DNA of 64,000 nt from Marchantia polymorpha subsp. ruderalis (Eukaryota > Streptophyta > Marchantiopsida > Marchantiales > Marchantiaceae). The position numbers and the translations under genes are program-made. Where the stretch lies: positions 3,598,501-3,662,500 of the forward strand of contig AP031353.1 in assembly GCA_037833965.1 (NCBI GenBank). Reading direction: 5' to 3'. Of the stretch, positions 57,995 to 64,000 are shown piece by piece; within the stretch, counting starts at the first letter, position 1, and the number at the start of each line of letters is the position of its first letter. The notes beneath the pieces were generated by a model that saw only the letters and a program-made list of their open reading frames with translations, searched no databases and was not told the DNA's origin.

Positions 57995-58000
57995 TATAAA
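57995..58000 (+). promoter_or_regulatory. TATA box of the DUR3 gene
   Basis: TATAAA lies 112 bp before the ATG at 58112, in a good position for a start site near 58025-58030 and a leader of roughly 85 nt. It is the only clear TATA box near the start. Confidence 0.6.
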
Positions 58001-58111
58001 GGATGGGCCCTTTTACTGAAATCTCAGACTACCAGAGTGTGTAGAGCAACCCTGTTGTCTGCGCTCTCTCTCTGGCTCTCTGATCTCTGCTTTTCCGCTC
58101 TCTGCCCTTCA

Positions 58112-61721
<3,610 letters not shown>

Positions 61722-64000
61722 GTGTTATCTGTCGATCCAACTGGGAAAGTGAACATCTTTTTTTGTTGGTTCAATTCCCATCCAGGCCCTGAGGTTCAAG
61801 GGTTTCAGGATATCAAATTGCACCAGTCGAAGCGGAGGCTCGCTTTATTTGAACGTAGAATCTGACGCATATCGTGGTGAAAACGTAAAGTTGTGTTTTC
61901 TGTGTACATCAGCCCTTACCGTAGGCCTGACAGTTCACAAGAGAGTGAATTCCGAGGCAGGACATGGCCTTGTACTTGAGTAAATACTGTCCCTGCAGTG
62001 CAAGTACCATAGTCACTGGGGAAGAAGATATTATCAGAGAGTCAATTAGTATATAGGAGCGATTCGTAGGGACAACAGAGGGTGTCCAGGGGTACATTAC
62101 ATACTGGATACCCATTCAGGAAGATAAGAAACTGATTTCTTGATGTTGAAACAAAAAGTTCTGTAATACAAAGTACTGTTATTCAACTCAAACATCGTCT
62201 GAAGATTTCCCTTCACTGTGAAGAGAATTTTGTACTAAGGTTTGCACTAAGGTTGAGTTTGATGTGTCGCTAGAGTATAATGCTCTGTCCTTCGAAGGAA
62301 TTCCCTCGTTGTGCCTTTCTTCATTATCATCCAGAGAACCTACAATCTTTCCAGGACATTCACCTATATACCTCGAACCAATAATGGCTGATACTGCAGT
62401 GAAGAAAAACTCTATGCGAAGTGGTAAAAAGAGGATCGTAGTTGTATGTGACATTATCCTCAATTTAGAAAGTACTTAGGCTACTCCTTTTGATTGCAGA
62501 TAAATGCCTCCAGTCTACGCTTTATTCATATTTTACATACATACTTACATACACCTGTATACTACCTGAAACCTATTAAACCTGTATGATCTTCAGAACT
62601 AGTTCATGATCGTTAATCTTGTGTCAAATTACTAAACCTAGAACTATCTGCAAGGTTAGATATCATCACACATGAGATATTCAGTTTTATTTGTTAGTAT
62701 TTTTATTAGATCTTCAAGATAAAAAGTTATACATAGCAATGGACTATCGATAAGACGGTCAAACCGTCTTTCCACGAATCACATGAAAATTGGATCTGCT
62801 TGTTTGATAATGATGCAATGTAGTGATATAACATGAATCACCAACTTTTGATTGATATAAACCCGCATGAGATAAGTTTGAGTATCAACAACTGTTACCA
62901 TAATTGTGAGTTCAGGATCACAAACGGAGATAAATTTATTCAGTGACTTCGGCTTATTGCGTAGAACGAGTGAAATGGGTGCGCTCTTTGTTGTGGTAAG
63001 CACGCCTTAGAGTGGTATACATGCATCTGTACACTCGGGGCCCTCTCTGCCGATCCCATTACTTCCCGTGCCCCGCCACAAGGTGCGGAAATAAACCACT
63101 GCCCATAAAAGTAGTGTCAACATCAGGCACATGATTTGCTCCCCTTATCCATAGTTGTGAGCATAGCGCATGTTGTTCGAAAATCATATAGTCGAACTTG
63201 TGTTTACTAAGTTATGTAGCTTTAAATATTAAAACTCCAAATTAGCTTGTATTCATATTTAAAATTGAGGGTGAGTGCTCACCTTCAATTTCAAGTACGA
63301 GTACTCTCAAGATATTTTCTTAAGATAATACTTGCTGAGAAAACATTTCCATGATAAAACGTTTTCTTATTACCTACAACTCCGAATTCACCTCCCACCA
63401 ACGAAAATGGCTCTTGAAAGTATATCAACAAAAAAGAAGTATTGCCATAACTTGCTATTTCTATCAAGATAATCGGTTACACATATGTCAAGGACTTGTC
63501 TTAGAGGTTAGCACCAATCATACTCTACTTGGTGTTTATTATTTTGTCATGTAACAGTTTTTACTAGAGATGTGCTTTGTAAGATTAAAGAAGTCTTTTT
63601 TATGTTATAAAACGTGTCTATATCGTAAGTTATAGTTGATAGTTTTGATTCCTTCATCGAAAGTCAAGTCTAGATTAGAAATGTCGTCAACTCTATCTGC
63701 ATTCACACCACTCCAAGATAGTTAACTCCTTGTTGTCACCAAGATGTTACTCGGACATCTCATCTCTCACGTAGATTAATCAAATTGAAAAAAAAAACAC
63801 ATGCAAGAAAAGCTCCGAATAGAAAGAAGAATGTATAGTTTATAATGAGTGTACCAAGTAAGACTATTTTGTAGTACTACAGTTTTTTTAACCTACTAGT
63901 GCTTTTCTAGGCTTTCAAACACCAACTCAATCTAAGTACAGTCTAGTATACATCTTACGATTGCACTGGAAGAAAAGTCTAAAAGAAAGTAGATGATCAA
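61722..64000. other. DUR3 3' flank and AT-rich intergenic DNA
   Basis: The first few hundred bases are probably the DUR3 3' UTR; no clear polyadenylation signal was singled out. Beyond that only short frames with no recognised family were seen (for example 62264-62479 and 63351-63554). Confidence 0.5.

Overview
The window looks like a land-plant nuclear genome, most likely a liverwort close to Marchantia. The reasons are: a seven-exon DUR3-type urea transporter with GT–AG introns; tandem intronless, secreted polyphenol oxidases of bryophyte type; AT-rich intergenic DNA; and hAT and Ty3/gypsy relics. No rRNA, tRNA, CRISPR or bacterial-type operon was seen. The organism call is inference from protein families.

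Layout. (1) 1-4650 and 9672-32607 are dominated by at least seven copies, several nested, of one GC-rich repeat family. A complete copy is 4.9-5.4 kb, starts TGTGGTA and ends TTATTACA. Two copies are bounded by perfect 5-bp target duplications (ATACA and GAGAG). The unit has a 5' leader of about 1.4 kb full of short palindromes, a single 850-966-codon ORF (conserved N-terminal domain, palindrome-encoded linker, long coiled coil, basic tail), then a TATA box, a hairpin that covaries between copies, and an internally duplicated 1-kb tail with a (TG)n tract. No transposase, integrase or reverse transcriptase was seen. It is either a giant solo LTR carrying an ORF or a non-autonomous terminal-inverted-repeat element. 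Only the 9.7-15.1 kb copy has a complete open ORF; the others carry nonsense changes, often CAG to TAG. (2) 4651-7250, about 32740-36510 and about 40690-44110 are three diverged copies of a 2.6-3.8 kb unit, each carrying a minus-strand polyphenol oxidase. Copies 2 and 3 are intact; copy 1 lost its 3' half. The repeat family landed between copies 1 and 2. (3) 7.3-9.4 kb holds a decayed hAT transposase and a Ty3/gypsy pol fragment. (4) 47609-48913 is an orphan 434-aa basic protein gene. (5) 51373-51588 is a MITE with an 8-bp target duplication, and 52.6-53.1 kb a relic of the GC-rich family's leader. (6) 54.3-55.7 kb is a minus-strand pseudogene of DCAF1 (CUL4-DDB1 substrate receptor). (7) 58112-61721 is a complete DUR3 gene with a TATA box.

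The working genes are the two polyphenol oxidases (secreted phenol oxidation), DUR3 (urea uptake) and the orphan gene. The rest is mostly mobile DNA and its decay. The ORF-bearing palindrome-rich repeat family is the most likely undescribed system here.
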